A stretch of DNA of 22,853 bases from Thermoplasmatota archaeon. Lineage in GTDB: Archaea; Thermoplasmatota; JAQUQK01. Below are positions 22,556 through 22,853 of this stretch, in pieces; positions within the stretch are counted from its first letter, which is position 1, and each line of letters opens with the position of its first letter. The position numbers and the translations under genes are program-made. The notes beneath the pieces are model-generated. The model worked only from the letters and a program-made list of their open reading frames with translations, searched no databases and had not been told where the DNA came from. Location: contig JAQUQK010000004.1 in assembly GCA_028716125.1 (NCBI GenBank), positions 5,490-28,342 on the forward strand. Direction: 5' to 3'.

Positions 22556-22853
22556 ATGCTTTCAATAGTGGGCGCAAGGTTTCCAAAGGGCGCCAAATGC
22601 GACATAAATTTCATAATCAAGGCGGCGGATAAATTCTCGAAAAAAAGCGGATGCGCCGTCCAAATTCTTGATGCTTCGATGATAGTCGGGCGCGAGCACC
22701 TCCATTCTGCAATACTGCACGCCAGACGCGCCTTTGAAAGCAAGACAAACGCCGCGCGCTCGCTTTCCGTGGAAATTGCGCGCTACGCTTCCGGGGAGCG
22801 CCAGATAAGCGTCGCCCTGTCAAAAATGGGAATTTCTGAAAAAACCAAATCCA
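22556..22853 (+). CDS. cgi121: KEOPS complex subunit Cgi121, 3' end outside window
   Basis: Subunit of the KEOPS complex, which makes the universal t6A modification of tRNA; Cgi121 recruits the tRNA. I translated 99 codons by hand up to the right edge. The start MLSIVGARFP matches archaeal Cgi121 N-termini. VQILDASMIVGREHLHSAIL, then ARSLSVEIARYASGERQIS and a following MGIS, fit the family pattern of 'lda..v.g..Hl..A' and 'E.l.yasG.RQI'. The ATG at 22556 is preferred, with no obvious ribosome binding site; the frame is open upstream to 22493 but that part is not family-like. It is divergent from the AT-rich gene, with a 129-base AT-rich gap in which I see no clear element. Confidence 0.88.
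   Translation, partial: MLSIVGARFPKGAKCDINFIIKAADKFSKKSGCAVQILDASMIVGREHLHSAILHARRAFESKTNAARSLSVEIARYASGERQISVALSKMGISEKTKS

Noticed and set aside
22438..22743. Minus-strand open frame of 101 codons near the right edge
   Set aside because: It lies opposite the start of cgi121, which has clear family motifs on the plus strand.
1..22853. CRISPR arrays, insertion sequences or integration sites
   Set aside because: I found no regularly spaced repeats, transposase or integrase genes, or tRNA-end duplications; the AT-rich gene lacks flanking repeats.

Overview
The window is archaeal. It carries a run of archaeal ribosomal genes (L7Ae, S28e, L24e) next to nucleoside diphosphate kinase, an archaeal/eukaryotic-type primase small subunit, the KEOPS subunit Cgi121 and a tRNA-Glu without an encoded CCA end. 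Genes are tightly packed, with ATGA or TAATG overlaps, GGAGG-type ribosome binding sites inside operons, and TATA-like boxes close to the first gene. Base composition is near 50% GC, except for one AT-rich gene near the right end. I cannot fix the lineage from these genes alone; a small-genome euryarchaeal or DPANN-type archaeon would fit.

Layout. 1-2392 (minus): hisS followed by priS, which runs off the left edge. 2448-5185 (minus): an iron-uptake operon made of a DtxR-type repressor fused to a FeoA-like domain, overlapping feoB. A palindrome resembling a DtxR/IdeR box (5220-5235) lies upstream of the repressor and is shared with a divergent pair on the plus strand, a polyprenol/dolichol kinase-like membrane protein and TruA (5297-6982). 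6979-10519 (minus): a LeuT-type sodium-coupled amino acid transporter, a small one-helix membrane protein, a 3-methyladenine DNA glycosylase fused to an acetyltransferase, and a second acetyltransferase. 10611-12354 (minus): a small uncharacterised protein, ndk, and the L24e, S28e and L7Ae genes. 12645-13988 (plus): hexameric glutamate dehydrogenase with a clear promoter and terminator. 14165-14237 (plus): tRNA-Glu(TTC).

14313-21450 (plus) is the centre of interest. Six overlapping or nearly overlapping genes encode a complete set of complex I/group 4 hydrogenase-type subunits, in the order HyfB, HyfC, HyfE, HyfF, HyfG, HyfI. The membrane subunits keep the charged residues used for ion translocation. 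The large subunit has lost all four Ni-binding cysteines, the small subunit has lost all four cysteines of the proximal [4Fe-4S] cluster, and no ferredoxin-like subunit is encoded. The first loss places it with the energy-converting-hydrogenase-related (Ehr) complexes. The further loss of the iron-sulfur ligands means that no redox cofactor can be predicted for the complex, so its driving force is unknown.

After this operon come an AT-rich gene of unknown function on the minus strand (21455-22426), probably acquired, and the start of cgi121 on the plus strand (22556 to the right edge).
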